Shown piece after piece: positions 44,891 through 57,180 of a stretch of 64,000 nucleotides of DNA (its first letter is position 1; the number at the start of each line of letters is the position of its first letter). A model generated the notes under the pieces. That model was not told the origin of the DNA. It was given only the letters and a program-made list of their open reading frames with translations, and ran no database searches. The DNA comes from Ascaphus truei (taxonomy: Eukaryota; Chordata; Amphibia; Anura; Ascaphidae), in contig CM071568.1 of assembly GCA_036426205.1 (NCBI GenBank), forward strand, positions 217,297,372 through 217,361,371, in the 5' to 3' direction. The translations under genes were made by a program, and so were the position numbers.

Positions 44891-47800
44891 TGTAATGCCT
44901 GAGAACTGGCCAGCATCGACGGGGTGAAAACTGTTTACATTATCTGCATTTTTATTTGCTTTAGTTTTACTGTCATTAGCGAACGGTCACTTTCCTTCCT
45001 GCGTTTTGTAAAACATCTGCTCAACATCCCTTCCCAGCATCTTTTTATTTGGCGTATCCCTCCAGACCATCATTCTGTCATGCGTAAAAGCTTCATTAAG
45101 TTCACCGAAAGTTACTTTCAAAATGCGAAAATTAGATGAAAAATCGGGGGCGGGGGGGAAAAGAACCGCAGCTGTGTTTGTTTGCACAATTTAACCGTTC
45201 CTTATTCCTTCATCCCCACATGGATCTGAAAGCTGGACTATTTCATATTGTGGGCAGTTACTAAAAGGAGAACAGCCGCAGAAACCTTTAAGACTGCTCA
45301 GATGGTCTTGGAGCCTGTGTTTAGATTGCCTTTTCTAAAAACAACACCCGTCCATAGCAGGAATTTCTTTTGTCCATCTCTTCTAGAGCTAGCATCAGCC
45401 AGTCTGGAGCGTTACTCTGCATTTGCATTGATACAAGCAAGCAAAAACAAACAACTCCTCTACAAGACTTACATCTTGAAGTAATTGTCTCTGTCTAGTG
45501 CCGCCTTCTGACCTGCTACGGAGTTCAGGGGAAGATCACTGCCAGGAGGCCTGTGTATTGGGTTTCTCTCCAATTATACCCTGTAGCAGGTCACACAGCA
45601 GCTTGTTGTGAGAATAATTAATTTAAGACTTGGGTTCTAACAAATTTAGCTAGGTTTCATTTTCATTTAATATTAAAAAAAAAAAAAAAGTTTGCCAAAA
45701 CCACAGATTAAAAAGAGTTCCCTGAGGTTAGACCCACGTTGTGAAGATACGTCTCACTCAGCACAGTCCAAAACCTAATTACTATTTCATTTAATCCTTA
45801 AATTCACTTGCAAGTGCTGCCTTCAATAGATCAGGTGTTTCATTTGGCCTCTCATTGTCAGCTTTTCCCTTATTTGCAGGTTATCGTGATAATATATTTT
45901 GTAGAAATGACAAGTATTCTCGGCGATGAGGAATTGTGTTTCATGGCTACACAGCTAACATTTTGTTTTGCATGATAACCACTGTACACCAATAAGTTAA
46001 TACTCACCAGCAAGAATACGTTGGTTGTGCCAGTAGTATCTTCTTTGCACGCTAGTAATTAAATAGTCCAGTAGAAAATACTATTTGTGGTTCCAAGCCC
46101 TGGTAAGAGTCGAATAAATATATTTCTGAAATCTTTAATCTACAGGATAAACCACATCAACCTGACTTCCAACAAGTCGTTATTAGTTGTGGGTGGTACA
46201 GTGATTTGATACTGTAAATTCTGTCATCATTCTCTTCAATACAGGGTTGCCGACAGGGGGGGAGAGTGGAGACACGCCCTGGGCACGGCGGCTGCGAGGA
46301 GCTTGGCCTGCTGATGCTGGATGTTGAGCCCTCCCCTGTCTTCACTGAAACCACATCCCCCACCCCCACAGAAGACAAGCCCGCCCGGAAATCGGGCCTA
46401 ACTTCTTTTGCATCCGCCCGCGGGAACGGGATGGGAGGCCTCCCCCCAAGGTAAGAGGGGTGTACTGGGATGGGGGGTGGGGGTATTGTGTGTATCGGGG
46501 AGGTTATTGTGAGTATACGGTGGGTTATTGTGTATATTGGGGGTTATTGGTAGTATTGGGGGTTATTGGGAGTATTGGGAGGTGTGGTGTCGCAAGGGGT
46601 GGGCACAGTAGAAACTCTAGTCCTGGGCCCCGGAAAAGCTGCCTGCAGCTCTAAATAAGACATGTCTATTTGGCACAAATAGTGACATCATTTGGCACTG
46701 AAGCCACAGAGCCGTTACTGGTTTTTTTAACGTGTCCAATACTATTTCCAAATAAACATAAAGATGTCTATATTAATGCTATAGGATTCTGAATATATAT
46801 AAAAGCACTTTGTAATGAAAGTGTCTGATTTGCAGAGTTTTATAGCACAACTTTTAAACATCAGTTAAACCTATTTTCATATTTTCCTTTTTGCTCACTT
46901 ATATTTCCCTTTCATTTGTTCTATCATTTTTATCTTGTGTGTAACTATTCTTTGTACAGTGAAATCAATACCTTTCCAACAAATGATATTAAACTACCAA
47001 ATAAAAATATCCTATAACCCATATTTTCTGAGGAGAATTTGTAACCCCATTTATTACAGCAAATAAATGTAGTTTTGATAAATAAAGTCAAGTCTATGGC
47101 CTGATCATGATAAAAAATAATGCCGGGGGTCTATGATTAGTTGCTGAGGGTCTATTGTAAAAAACTCAAAATCTTTATCTTCATAACATTTAATATATTT
47201 AAGCAACTAAAATTCCATACTACGTTTCATGTTGTTTGTCTGACGTAAAGCGTGCCATCCATGTTCCAACTTGAAAATAGACTAATCTGGAACAATCAAC
47301 CCCGCCAGCACACATTCATATGAGATTCGCTTCTGACAAAGATATCTGAACATGTTCATATTATTTGCATTCGTTGACAAAGCCGTCAGAAATAAGAGAC
47401 GGATAAGTGGTTATCAGCATTTGTCACGCAGCTCAGCTAAAAACGGATTAGTTTCTTCCTTTATTTCTTGAGCGTTTTAAAGAAATCACATACAGTGTAT
47501 AGCAAATCTGGCATCATTATTAATATGGATGATTCAATGCGGTACGTTACTAATTTTGCTGCACAGAAACAGTAAATTAATTATGATTCAGATTCAAAGT
47601 ATAGAGACATAATTTCTGAGCACAAATTTCAACACAGTTTTCACAGTGAATAATAAACTCTTCCTATCCTCTGAGCAACTGTAATCTTTACATAATTGAT
47701 GCCATAATTTCTTAATCATTGTGGTTTAGGACAATTATGTGAAAACCAATATACAGTTCTATGAATATACAGTATAAAAGTGATATTTTTTCAAGGTACT

Positions 47801-48720
47801 ACAAGCTGCTACATATAGATATGATAGTCACTGCATTTCTGTAAAAGGCACGCAGCCTGGATTTCACTTGGTGTAGAAGACTTGAATAAGTTGCTTTAGT
47901 ATGATAAGAATCAGTATGATTTTTCCTGTTATAGATTAGCAGATTAAACCCCTACACAAAACAAACCTTCGCATTGGAACATGAAGCGAGTGTGACTATA
48001 AAAATATATCTGTACACTAGCCTTATGTTAATGCTCTAGTTGAATTATAAAAAAAATGTTTTGGGTGTGGGTGGTTGAGTCAATCAAAGTTTGACCTTCA
48101 GACTTACAAGCCTTCTCTAAAGTAGGGCTGACCGTGAGCCCTATCAGCTATCATAGCTTACTTAAAACCCCTAATAATCAGATCACATCAACTCTTGGTG
48201 AAAGTAAATGATTGCAGCATCTCAAAGTGTGCCCATTAACTTGCTCTAACTAACAATAACAAGATAAGAAACAAAGTAGGTTATTAGTTTGAGGCCTATT
48301 CTGTATGGATTTCCTGCCATTTGCAGGTAATATAAACCATCTGAACAGATCGCATGTCACCTCTCTCTAAAGTCATATTTCCAAACTGCTGCAAAGTCTG
48401 ATTTACAAACAAATACAATACACTGGTAAAAACAAACAAAGAGGGACACACAGAGGGTTCATAGCTAGTTAGGGTTTATTAAAAATGGTGCATGGAGTGG
48501 TTTAATGTCAAGAGTAGCAACAATACAACATACTCCCAGGGGCATAAGGATTCAGGATAGATTGCGAGCTTCCAGATGTCCCCTCTTTCTTTAAGCATAT
48601 ACGAAAGCAGAGCAAAAGTAGGTAGGGCAACCAAGCAGTATATACAAAATTAGCTCTACACGGCGTAACATACGCCAGATCTAGGAGATCTGAAAGGTTA
48701 TTAAACATTACTCTTTGTTT
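44891..48720. other. long non-coding interval
   Basis: No gene supported. 46240-46660 is a dispersed repeat starting CAGGGTTGCCGACAGGGGG, with short G/T-rich repeats (GGGGGTTATTGGTAGTATTG), and ending CTAGTCCTGGGCCCCGGAAA. 47220-47480 is repeat-free and contains ATTTGCAT and other factor-like motifs, a possible conserved element. The remainder is AT-rich. Confidence 0.45.
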
Positions 48721-48729
48721 TCACCCCCC

Positions 48730-49480
48730 CAGTAATGCCTTGCTGTCTCTTGTCCCCTCTTCCCCACCTTACTCTCTCCTCCATCATGCCCTGCTCCTGT
48801 TTGCATTCTCTCCTCCTCTCTCTATGCACTGTCTGGTCCTCTCTGTGCACGCTACACTCCCTCTCCTATTCATCTCACCTGTCATCTTCTCTCCTTGCTG
48901 TCTGTTTTCTCCTCACCTTGCTGTCTCTCCTCCCCTCTCGTTGCACTCATTCCTGCTCCATTCACACATTGTTCTCCATTCCCTCCTCCTCATAATCCCT
49001 GTCTTCTTGCTGTCTCTCTATTTCCTCCTCTCCTTGTTGTCTCCTCCGCTCTCCATTCTGTTTCTCCTTGCTGTCTCTCTGTCTCCCTCCTCCAGCATGC
49101 CCTGCTCTTTTTTGCACTCTCTCCTCCCCTCTCTTTGCACTCTCTGCTTTACTGTCTGCTCTTCTTCGTGCACAATGCACTCCTTCCTCTCCTACTCATC
49201 TCATCTGTCTTTATTTACTCCTACTGACTTTGCTCTCTCCTCCCCTCTCTTTGTACTCTCTCCCGCCGATGTGCGCTGCTCTTCAATCCCTCCTCCTCGT
49301 CATTCTTCCGTCTCCTCCTCTCCTTGCTATTTCTCTCATTCTCTATCGCCTCCTCTGCTCGCTGTCTCTCTCTCTCCTCCTCTCCATGCTGTCTTCTCCA
49401 CTCATTGCTATCTCTACCCGTCTCAGCTCCCATCCTTGCTGTCTCTCCTGCACTCCTTTCTCCCCTTTTTACAGTTCTTA
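48730..49480. repeat. CT-rich degenerate satellite, left part
   Basis: Loosely periodic units such as CTCCTTGCTGTCTCTCCTCC-CCTCTCTTTGCACTC. The plus strand is almost pure pyrimidine in blocks. The 285-codon frame at 48740 is a product of this composition (Leu/Ser/Pro only) and is not a gene. The satellite resumes after the solo LTR. Confidence 0.9.
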
Positions 49481-49485
49481 ATGTG

Positions 49486-50254
49486 TGTAAGGATCCATCA
49501 CTCGCGCCCTCCCCGGCGTGCTTCCTACCGGCCTAGACCTGTGATCGGCCTCCTGCAGCACATCTCACGGACCAGCAACTTACAACGTACCTTCTAGGGG
49601 CGTGCGCGGACCGTACTCAGCACTAAATGCTGGTCCCGCCTCCAGGCTTCGCTCGCGCAGCGATGTCATCGCCATGCAGCGCGCACCCGCTATGTGCAGC
49701 ACCCGCGTATGCGCGCAGAAGCTTCCTTGCTTCTCTGTCTAAAGGGATACACCTGTGCTGTCTCCTTCAGCCAACCGCAGCCAGGCATACTCCAGAGTAT
49801 GCTTCCAGCTCATTGGACTGTTCTGCCTTACTGTATATGCTCAGCCTGCCCTCTGGCACATTGGCTGAGCATAACCATGATCACTGCAGTCCTGCCTCCT
49901 GTCTGAGCCTTGCCTGTCTTGTCCTGTGTTGCCTGAGCTTGCTTGTTTTTGGATTCCGCACTTCTCCGCTCCTGACCTGGCTTACCAACGACAATCTGTA
50001 CCTCTCCACTCCTGACCCGGCTTACCCACGACGATCCTCACCTCTCCAATCCCGACCTTGGCTAAAGTACCTGCAACGATCCGTACCTCTCCAATCCAGA
50101 CCTCAGCAACTATCACTGACCATCCTGGCCTCTCCTACCCCTACCTCGACCTATCTACACTCCAGACGCGACCTCGTGGCTGTGGGTTGGCGTTAATCAA
50201 ATCCCCACCTCGACCTCACGGTCACGCCTTGTTTGTGGTGAGCGCATCATTACA
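49486..50254 (+). mobile_element. solo LTR, 769 bp, 5-bp TSD ATGTG
   Basis: It begins TGTAAGGATCC and ends GCGCATCATTACA; ATGTG is at 49481-49485 and 50255-50259. Like the LTR at 29450 it starts TGTAAGGA and has a CpG-rich first half and a second half of repeated CTCCTGACC(T/C)GGCTTACC-like phrases. The two are related Ty3/gypsy-type LTRs. No internal region survives. It splits the CT-rich satellite. Confidence 0.88.
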
Positions 50255-50259
50255 ATGTG

Positions 50260-50595
50260 TCTGCTCCTCTCTGTGCACACTACACTCCCTTCTCTCCTAC
50301 TCATCTGTCTCTCACCACTCCTTGCTGTCTCTGTTTCCTCTTCCTACTCACCTTGTTGTCTCTGATCCCCATGTGCACACTGCCCCATGCTGTCTCTCTG
50401 TCTCCTATCCCCTCCCCCCCTCATCATGCCCTGCCCCTCTTTGCACTCTCCTCCCCTCTCTTTGCACTTCCTGCCTTACTGTGTTTGCTCCTATCTGTAC
50501 ATATTACACTCCCTCCTCTCCATCTCACCTGTCATCTCCTCTCCTTGCTGTCTCCACTGCCATTACAATCCCACTCCCCCAGTGTTTCCTGGGTG
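50260..50595. repeat. CT-rich degenerate satellite, right part
   Basis: Same unit type as 48730-49480 (TGCTCCTCTCTGTGCACACT, CTCCTTGCTGTCTC), continuing across the LTR insertion. Confidence 0.9.
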
Positions 50596-50605
50596 AGAGG
50601 CTGCT

Positions 50606-51306
50606 CTGTATGTATGTATATCGTTATTTATATAGCACCGGCAGTGTACTTAGAGCTGTACAAAGACAATACAGTACAGGGAATTATAATAATACAATAA
50701 GAGCAGCAAAGTCAGACAATAGGAAAGGAAATCCCTGCCCCCGAAGAGCTTACAATCTAAGTGGTATGTTAGGAGACTAAGTGCAGTAGATGGCAGTGCT
50801 TGGCCACAATGGTTCGTCGGTAGTGACTGTGGGTGTGGGACAGTAGGCATGAGTGCAGGCTATTGGGATGCTTCTTTTGAGAGGTGAGGTTTAAGGTTGG
50901 TCGGTATTAAATTAAAACCATTAGCAGGGAGGGAGGAGGAGACAGGGAGGCATGGGTGAGAGAAGATGTGTAGCAGCAAGGAGGAGGAGTAGAGAGAGAG
51001 AGAAGAAGTATGAAGAGGATTTGTGGGGGTGCTTTTATTGAGGGGTTGTTGGGAAAGAGATGTGTAAATAGTGGTGCAGTGAACGGGCACATTCATACTG
51101 TAGGTGGAGGGAAGGGGAGATGAAAAAATGTGGATAGAAGGAATGTGGGGAAGTTGGTGCGAATAGAATAGTTTACAAAGGAGGGCGGAAACAGCAAATA
51201 GAAATAGCAATAGGGAGTGCATAATGAGATGCAGGGGAGAGGTAGGAAGAGAGAGGTCACAGGCATTGGAAGAGATGAGGAGTAGGAGGTGAAAGAGCAG
51301 ATGCAT
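50606..51306 (-). pseudogene. L2/Rex1-type LINE 3' end (minus strand)
   Basis: Minus strand: a frame ends TNLKPHLSKEASQ, stop, like the KTHLLKEAYE terminus at 63460. The 3' UTR follows with AAGCTCTTCGGGGGCAGGGA and GTGCTATATAAATAACGATA, closing with an (ATAC)n tail. The plus-strand phrases CCCTGCCCCCGAAGAGCTTA and TTATTTATATAGCACCGG are shared with the LINE tail at 63164-63400. The 51306-50900 part does not match LINE protein well. Confidence 0.6.
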
Positions 51307-51465
51307 AAAAACAGCTTAGAATGTTAGTCTTTAAATGTGAAAAAAAATTCTAAATATTTAGAAAGTCAAGTTCTCACAGTTGCAGGGTTGATGATGAACG
51401 GCAGAGTCCAGTTCTTGTAGTCTTCACCTCCAATTTGAATTTAACAGATACTTCATATGTGGCAC
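51307..51465. other. short non-coding spacer
   Basis: Nothing recognised. Confidence 0.4.
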
Positions 51466-51731
51466 TTAAGGCTGAGATTATAATGTGTGCGCACCAGTAC
51501 AAATGGCAGAATCCCTTAGAGGCCGTCAGCGTTTTGAAAAGACAAAAAATGTCTTTTCAAGGGACGGCCGCATTACGTCAGCGGTTCGGCCAATCACGGC
51601 GAACCAGCTTCGTGACGTCATAGCCACGCCTTCGCCACACCCCCCCATCGCCTGAAACAGTATGTGCAGAAATCGCTTGAGCGACGGCCGAGCGCCACGC
51701 CATGCGTGCACGCACTATAATCTTAGCCTAA
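51466..51731. mobile_element. TTAA-type MITE, copy 4 (cleanest)
   Basis: TTAA-GGCTGAGATTATAATGTG ... CACTATAATCTTAGCC-TAAG: inverted ends of about 18 bp with TTAA at the left and CTAA at the right. The interior is CpG-rich, with CGTCAGCGTTTTGAAAAGAC and its partner GTCTTTTCAAGGGACGGCC forming an internal hairpin. It defines the family for copies 1-3. Confidence 0.75.
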
Positions 51732-51734
51732 GAT

Positions 51735-51955
51735 GTTACACAGCCAATGTGCAAGTCTCATTGGCAGTCCCCTGGGTGAGTGACAGGATGATCAGCTTAT
51801 CACAGAAGGGGAGCAATGTGCAACCTCACTGGCTGTCCCTGGGTGAGTGACAGACCACTCAGCCTATAACAGTAGGGGAGGGATGTGCATCTTCACTGGC
51901 TGTCCCTGGGTGAGTGACAGGCCGTTCAGCCTATCACAGAGGTATGTGCAGACAT
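51735..51955. repeat. 67-bp tandem repeat, three copies
   Basis: CACTGGCTGTCCCTGGGTGA-GTGACAG...CAGCCTATAACAGTAGGG repeats three times with about 85 percent identity, immediately after the TTAA MITE. Confidence 0.9.
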
Positions 51956-52129
51956 CCTTAGAGAAATATATATATATGTATGAAGCTATAAAAGCTGTGT
52001 TTAAAACAGCATGCATTGGCTTAAGGGTTGAAGACAAAAGGACAAAAGGTGGCACTGTGTGCTCATTTGCATGTCATTTCCCAGAATCCCTTGCTGCAGT
52101 GGAAGCGCTGTATGCTAGGTGATAATGGT

Positions 52130-52990
52130 GAATTACACTGTGTCATGATTTATTTACCAAAAATAAAGCCAAAATGGAGAAGCCATGTGTGAAAAACTAA
52201 GTAGACCTTATGATTCAATAGCTTGTAGAACCACCTTTAGCAGCAATAACTTGAAGTAATCGTTTTCTGAATGACTTTATCAGTCTCTCACATCGTTGTG
52301 GAGGAATTTTGGCCCACTCTTCTTTACAACGTTGCTTTGGTTCATTGAGGTTTGTGGGCATTTGTTTATGCACAGCTCTCTTAAGGTCCAGCCACAGCAT
52401 TTCAATCGGGTTGAGGTCTGGACTTTGACTGGGCCATTGCAACACCTTGATTCTTTTCTTTTTCAGCCATTCTGTTGTACATTTGCTGGTGTGCTTGAGA
52501 TCATTGTCCTGTTGCATGAACCAATTTCGGCCAAGCTTTAGCTGTCGGACAGATGGCCTCACATTTGACTCTAGAATACTTTGGTATACAGAGGAGTTTA
52601 TGGTCGACACAATGACTGCAAGGTTCCCAGGTCTTAAGCCGTGCTGCCATATTCTTTTTTAGAGAGAAGAGGCTTTCTCCTGGCAATGCTTCCAAACAAA
52701 CCATACTTGTTCAGTCTTTTTCTAATTGTACTGTAATGAACTTTAACATTTAACATGCTAACTGAGGCCTGTAGAGTCTAAGATGTAACTCTTGTTTTTT
52801 TTTTGCAATTTCTCTGAGCATTGCATAGTCTGACCTTGGGGTGAATTTGCTGGGACGTCCACTCCTGGGAAGATTGGCAATTGTCTTGAACGTTTTCCAC
52901 TTTTGAATAATCTTTCTCACTGTAGAATGATGGACATTAAATTGTTTGGAAATGGCATTATAAACCGCAACACCCGTAGTTCCTTAGTGC
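52130..52990 (-). pseudogene. Tc1-type transposase, internally deleted
   Basis: Minus strand: AISKQFNVHHSTVRKIIQKW and NLPRSGRPSKFTPRSDYAML (paired HTH region) are followed, after frameshifts, by MAARLK. This is fused directly to GNLAVI-STINSSVYQSILES, FMQQDNDLKHTSK, WPSQSPDLNPIEMLWLDLKR and RKRLLQVIAAKGG. The segment with the first catalytic Asp (DET) of the DDE triad is missing; the second Asp (QQDND) and the Glu (NPIEMLW) remain. A Tc1 transposase is normally about 340 residues, so this copy cannot be active. Confidence 0.9.
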
Positions 52991-53367
52991 AGGCAGTCAC
53001 AAAAAGGGCTACAAAACCTTTACAGGCTTTTTACCATTTTTACAAGTGAAAAAGCCTTTGTTATTTTCCAACCAAGGCCCAGGTCCACCGAGGTCCGTGA
53101 ACGGATTATTATCATAATCATTAATGACCGTTATATTCCCTGATGTTATTATCTACTCGCAAAATTAATTATATTAAAAAACAGCAGCCGTTTTATATAT
53201 CAGGTTGGGCTTAACACCATGTTAACTTTGCACTACATTGACTTCAAATAACATGGCATAACCCATCATACCTACAGGTGCCATTACTCCGATCAAGAAC
53301 ATGAACTATGGGTTTTGTGGGAGAAGTCTGTTTTTGACCAAGTGACATAGCCCTTCCCAAACCTTCC
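52991..53367. other. non-coding DNA, no gene seen
   Basis: Nothing recognised. The left part may contain the outer Tc1 end. Confidence 0.4.
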
Positions 53368-53544
53368 TTTATACAACATGTGGAGAGATATCGATGAACA
53401 AAACATACCACACCTAAAATACCTGGGAAATATGCTCATTTAAATCATGTGAATCTATTTTGCCTTTCTAAAATTTGCATATTTCCCAGGCACCTCAGGT
53501 GTGTTTTGTCTAGTTCCATGGTATCTCTCCATGTGTTGTATAAA
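53368..53544. mobile_element. palindromic MITE, 177 bp
   Basis: The left arm TTTATACAACATGTGGAGAG and right arm CTCTCCATGTGTTGTATAAA are reverse complements. Pairing continues through ACAAAACATACCACACCT / AGGTGTGTTTTGT and CCTGGGAAATATGC / GCATATTTCCCAGG, leaving a loop of about 30 bases. No target-site duplication is certain. The family is unknown. Confidence 0.8.
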
Positions 53545-53852
53545 GGTGTTTTGTTTACCATAGCAATGTAAACGTTGAAACAATTATTTTGAATAATATT
53601 TATACTTGTCCAGTGTCAGTCCCTATTAAACGTGCCACTGTCCTTGGATCACTTTCGTTCTAAAGAGGACTCCCCATTTAAGTTGAATTTGAAAAAGTGT
53701 TTCTAGTCATTATTCAATTAAACTGATATGGGTAGTACTGCAGATGTGTTGTGACTACTGAGGAGGAACTTGAGACAGGCTTGGTGGTGGCAGCAGTAAA
53801 GACCAGAACATACCGTACACACAGCTGTGAAAGGACCAGAAGGTGACTTAGG

Positions 53853-54027
53853 GCAGGGGTTCAACACAAGTCAGTTTTTCAGGATATCCCAGCTTCAGCA
53901 CAGGTCGCTCTGATTGAGCTACCCGTGCTGAAGCATGGACTGATTGAGCCATCTCTGTTGAAGCTGGGATATCCTGAAAACCTGACCTGTTGGGCAGGTT
54001 TGAGGACTGGAGTTGATCACCCCTGAT
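53853..54027. mobile_element. palindromic hAT-type hairpin MITE, copy 5
   Basis: CAGGGGTTCAACACAAGTCA ... CTGGAGTTGATCACCCCTGA, with arms TCAGGATATCCCAGCTTCAG and GAAGCTGGGATATCCTGAAA. The centre carries an extra GATTGAGC unit as in copy 1. Flanks ACTTAGGG / TTTAAGGG match at 6 of 8. Confidence 0.8.
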
Positions 54028-55190
54028 TTAAGGGCTTAGTCAATAAGCCCTGACGTGGTTTATCGTGGAAAACCAATTGACCTGAACGGAGTCTTCAGAT
54101 AACCACATTATGAGATATACTTTATTGATTGCATTTACACAAATAAAATTATACCAACAACAAAAAAGATTTAATACGCAGTTTTAGACAAATCTGGGGA
54201 ATTTTTATTAAAACTGTTCTGTGAAATGCACAAATAACTAGTAGATGGCATGACATTATTTTATTCAAGTCTATTATATGTTTCTGTATTTGGTTGTTTT
54301 ATGTTACTTGTGACCTTCTTTGTATTTCTAACAATTTCTAAATCCTTTTTTTGATATTTCAATTTTTCTTTCTTTTATGCATGCTATTTTTTCTTTTGTG
54401 TTTCTTTGCTTGTTTCCTTCTTGAAATAATTAATTAAATACAAAAACCTCAATAAAAAGAATATTTAAAAAAGTATACAAATGATCAACACCTGAATTAT
54501 CAAGAGTTATCATTATTCTCCGATCACTAGTTGTTATTTAAGATATCAGAATTCATTTCTGTAGAATTCAATAGACTCTCGACATTCAACAAAATAATTT
54601 TGAACGGGTGGACTAAAATGTACTCTAATCTGGACCCAGTGCTTAAAGTTATTTGATTGTTATCATTTAATGATAACAAGAGCTAATATATTCCGTATGG
54701 CATACAATGGAAATATGATAACAATAAAGCATACACGAGGTATTACATAAATATTATAACAAGGACCTTACCATGTAAAAGGAAGAGGTCAGAGTGGTTT
54801 TAAATGCTGCTCATTGTGCAAGTGGCAGCTGTTTTTTTATTCTTCTTGATATTGGATGATAGAAAGACTTAGCATATCAGGATAATGTTGAATGGGATTT
54901 CCTGAAGTGGGTTTTTAGGAACACATGTTAAGTGTGCAGAGGAGTCTGATGCTATGAAGCAGGGAATTTCATACCATAGGTGAGGATAAGTTGTGATTCT
55001 AAAGTCCTAACGGTATATAAAGACATCATTTCTAATGGCAAATCTAAAAAAAAAAAAAAAAAAAAGATTTACAAGTTGAAGTTTAGTACATCAACTTGTA
55101 CTGTATCAGGCCTCTTGAAAAAAAATGTTTTGGTTTACATGAAACAGACTCCATGGATAACGGTTTGCAACCACGGGCATCCGAATTGTA
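54028..55190. other. AT-rich non-coding DNA, possible LINE 3' tail
   Basis: 54270-54480 ends AACCTCAATAAAAAGAATAT followed by A-rich DNA, resembling an L1-type 3' end on the plus strand. A run of about 20 A's is at 55046-55065. No gene. Confidence 0.35.
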
Positions 55191-55194
55191 AATC

Positions 55195-56010
55195 AAATGT
55201 ACAATTTGACAGAAGAAGACCTCCAGGGAGGCATAGAGGCACAGAGAGAAAGGTCTCCATCTTCACTAATGACACTAAATTACATAAGGTTGTAAAATCG
55301 GAGTGGGATGTAATTTATTTGCAGAAGGGTTTGGATAAACTGGAAGCTTGGACAAGTAATTAGCAGATGAGGTTTATTCCAGATACATGCAAGGCTATGC
55401 ATTTGGGAAGCAACCATACGCATGCTACATACTGTATAAAGTAAATTGGATACAATCAGGTCAATCCTTCATAGAGGAGGATTTAGAAGTGTTTGTACAC
55501 AGCAAGCTTAGCAACACGGATCAATGTGAGGCTATAGCTGCAAAGGCTACCAGGATATTATCATGCATAAAATTTAGTATTGATGGATAAATCCTTAGTA
55601 AAATCGCACCTTGAATATGAGGAACAGTTTTTGGTCCCTCACAATAACTATGGCACTGGGAACAATGCAGAGCAGATCCACCAAATTAATTAAATAAATG
55701 GAAGGTCTGATTTATGAGGAGAGGTTATCCAAATTAGGTCGGTTTACATTAGTAAAGAGGTGTCTAAGAGGGGATATGATTACTATTTACAAATACTGTA
55801 TATGCCATGTCAATGCAATACACTTTTCAGGGAACTTTTCATCCCAAGGGCAGTATCAATGACATGGGGGTCATCCTTTGAAGTTAGAGGAAGAGAGATT
55901 TTGCCAGAAGCAGGTATTTACAATAACAGCAGTCACAATGTGGAATTTATTACCCATGGAGACAGTGATATCTTTGAGAATAGATACATAGATAAGACAT
56001 ATTTTTAGAA
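55195..56010 (+). pseudogene. CR1-type LINE RT C-terminal fossil
   Basis: Pieces in order, in several frames: IFTNDTKLHKVVKSEWDVIY (FADDTKL with the first Asp of the DD pair changed to Asn), LQKGLDKLEAW, CKAMHLGS, EDLEVFVHSKLSNTDQCEAI, AAKATRILSCIK, then degraded EERLSKLG and RCLRGDMITIYKY. This is the order palm motif C, thumb and C-terminal segment of CR1-group RTs. The endonuclease and motifs A-B are absent, and many frameshifts and stops mark it as old. Confidence 0.8.
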
Positions 56011-56700
56011 AGATATACAGGCATAAATAAAATACATGAATACACAGGAAGAGTATTGATACATGGAGAAATCTGATTGCAGAAGGTTTGTCTTCCCTTC
56101 TGAGAATCAAGGGGGGGGAAGACTGAACCCCAAGTTTCCCAAGAAAACTACCACTGTAATTACCGGTATTTAGTCCGCCACTAGGAAAATTAAAATGGCT
56201 GCCAAATCTTGCCGGTTCCATGGACCATTAGATGTTACAGGTTTCTATTGGACGACCGTTTAAACGTCCAGGGGGAACATCGGTTACTACACACCAGTAA
56301 GTATCTCATGTCAATGCTGCAAAAATAATAAAATGTGATTTAGGTGGGATTGCTGCTTTAAACTAGGCAGAAGAGGAAATGATATGTGCAATAGAGGTGG
56401 CGATTGATGGAGTACTGAACACGACTGTCTAACAAGAAGAGTAGCCATGAGAAGGGGCCAGCAGGGAGAGAAGGAAGGAGAAATGGAAACAATCATAAAA
56501 CAGCGTGACAGAGGACATGGAAAAGGTGAGAGCGGGAAATCAAAGGAGGACTGGAAATACATAAGTTCCTCAAGTATCCGCAAAACCTCATTTGTGAGTT
56601 AGAAGCTGTAGTTGAAAGTTGTAGCCTGGAAATTGAGTACCCTTTAGTAACTAAAATGATTTATCAAGAAATAAAACCAATGAATATAACCAGTTCAAAT
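56011..56700. other. dispersed repeat copy and non-coding DNA
   Basis: 56150-56360 carries AAAATGGCTGCCAAATCTTG, AAACGTCCAGGGGGAACATC and GGGATTGCTGCTTTAAA, phrases shared with 33950-34265. The rest is purine-rich and not coding. Confidence 0.5.
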
Positions 56701-56701
56701 A

Positions 56702-57180
56702 CTGTATTGGCCTGAATATAGTGCGACGTCCCACATAATACGGCCCCTACAGTTTTGCCAACAAAATATTGCAAAAAAGAAAAAGACAGATTGGAAATGC
56801 ACAGTTGTAGGAAATAGAATAACAATAACAGGCAAAGATCAGCAGAACAGCTGATGAGCACGGGGGATGGGGAGGTGGGGCGAGCCTGCAGTGAAGCGCC
56901 GGGACTAAATGGCCACCTCTCCTTACCTGTGGGCCCTCCGCTGCAGCTCCACAGGCTGTCAGCCTCCCACTGAGCTGTAACCGGATTCAAATCAGGTGAT
57001 GCCCTGCTGGACTCGCACCTCCTCCGGTCAGTGCCCTGCTCTGTTTGCCGCCGTGTGCGCCCGGCGGCCATCTTGGATTTCCCCCCATGTTAAATGCTAG
57101 GCCGCGAATATAGTCCGAGTCAGGTTTTGGCAGGGCAATTTTCGGCAAAAAAACCTTGCACTACATTCGGGCCAATACGG
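56702..57180. mobile_element. TA-flanked MITE, about 480 bp
   Basis: The ends CTGTATTGGCCTGAATATAG and CTACATTCGGGCCAATACGG are inverted repeats of about 25 bp with few mismatches. TA sits outside both, consistent with Tc1/mariner-type insertion. The interior has a GC-rich centre containing GGCGGCCATCTTGGATTTCC. No transposase is coded. Confidence 0.8.

Noticed and set aside
48740..49597. 285-codon plus-strand frame
   Set aside because: Produced by the CT-rich satellite and running into the solo LTR; no recognisable protein.
49627..50780. 189- and 240-codon frames
   Set aside because: They lie in the solo LTR and the satellite; the repeated D-L/P-Y phrases reflect LTR sub-repeats.
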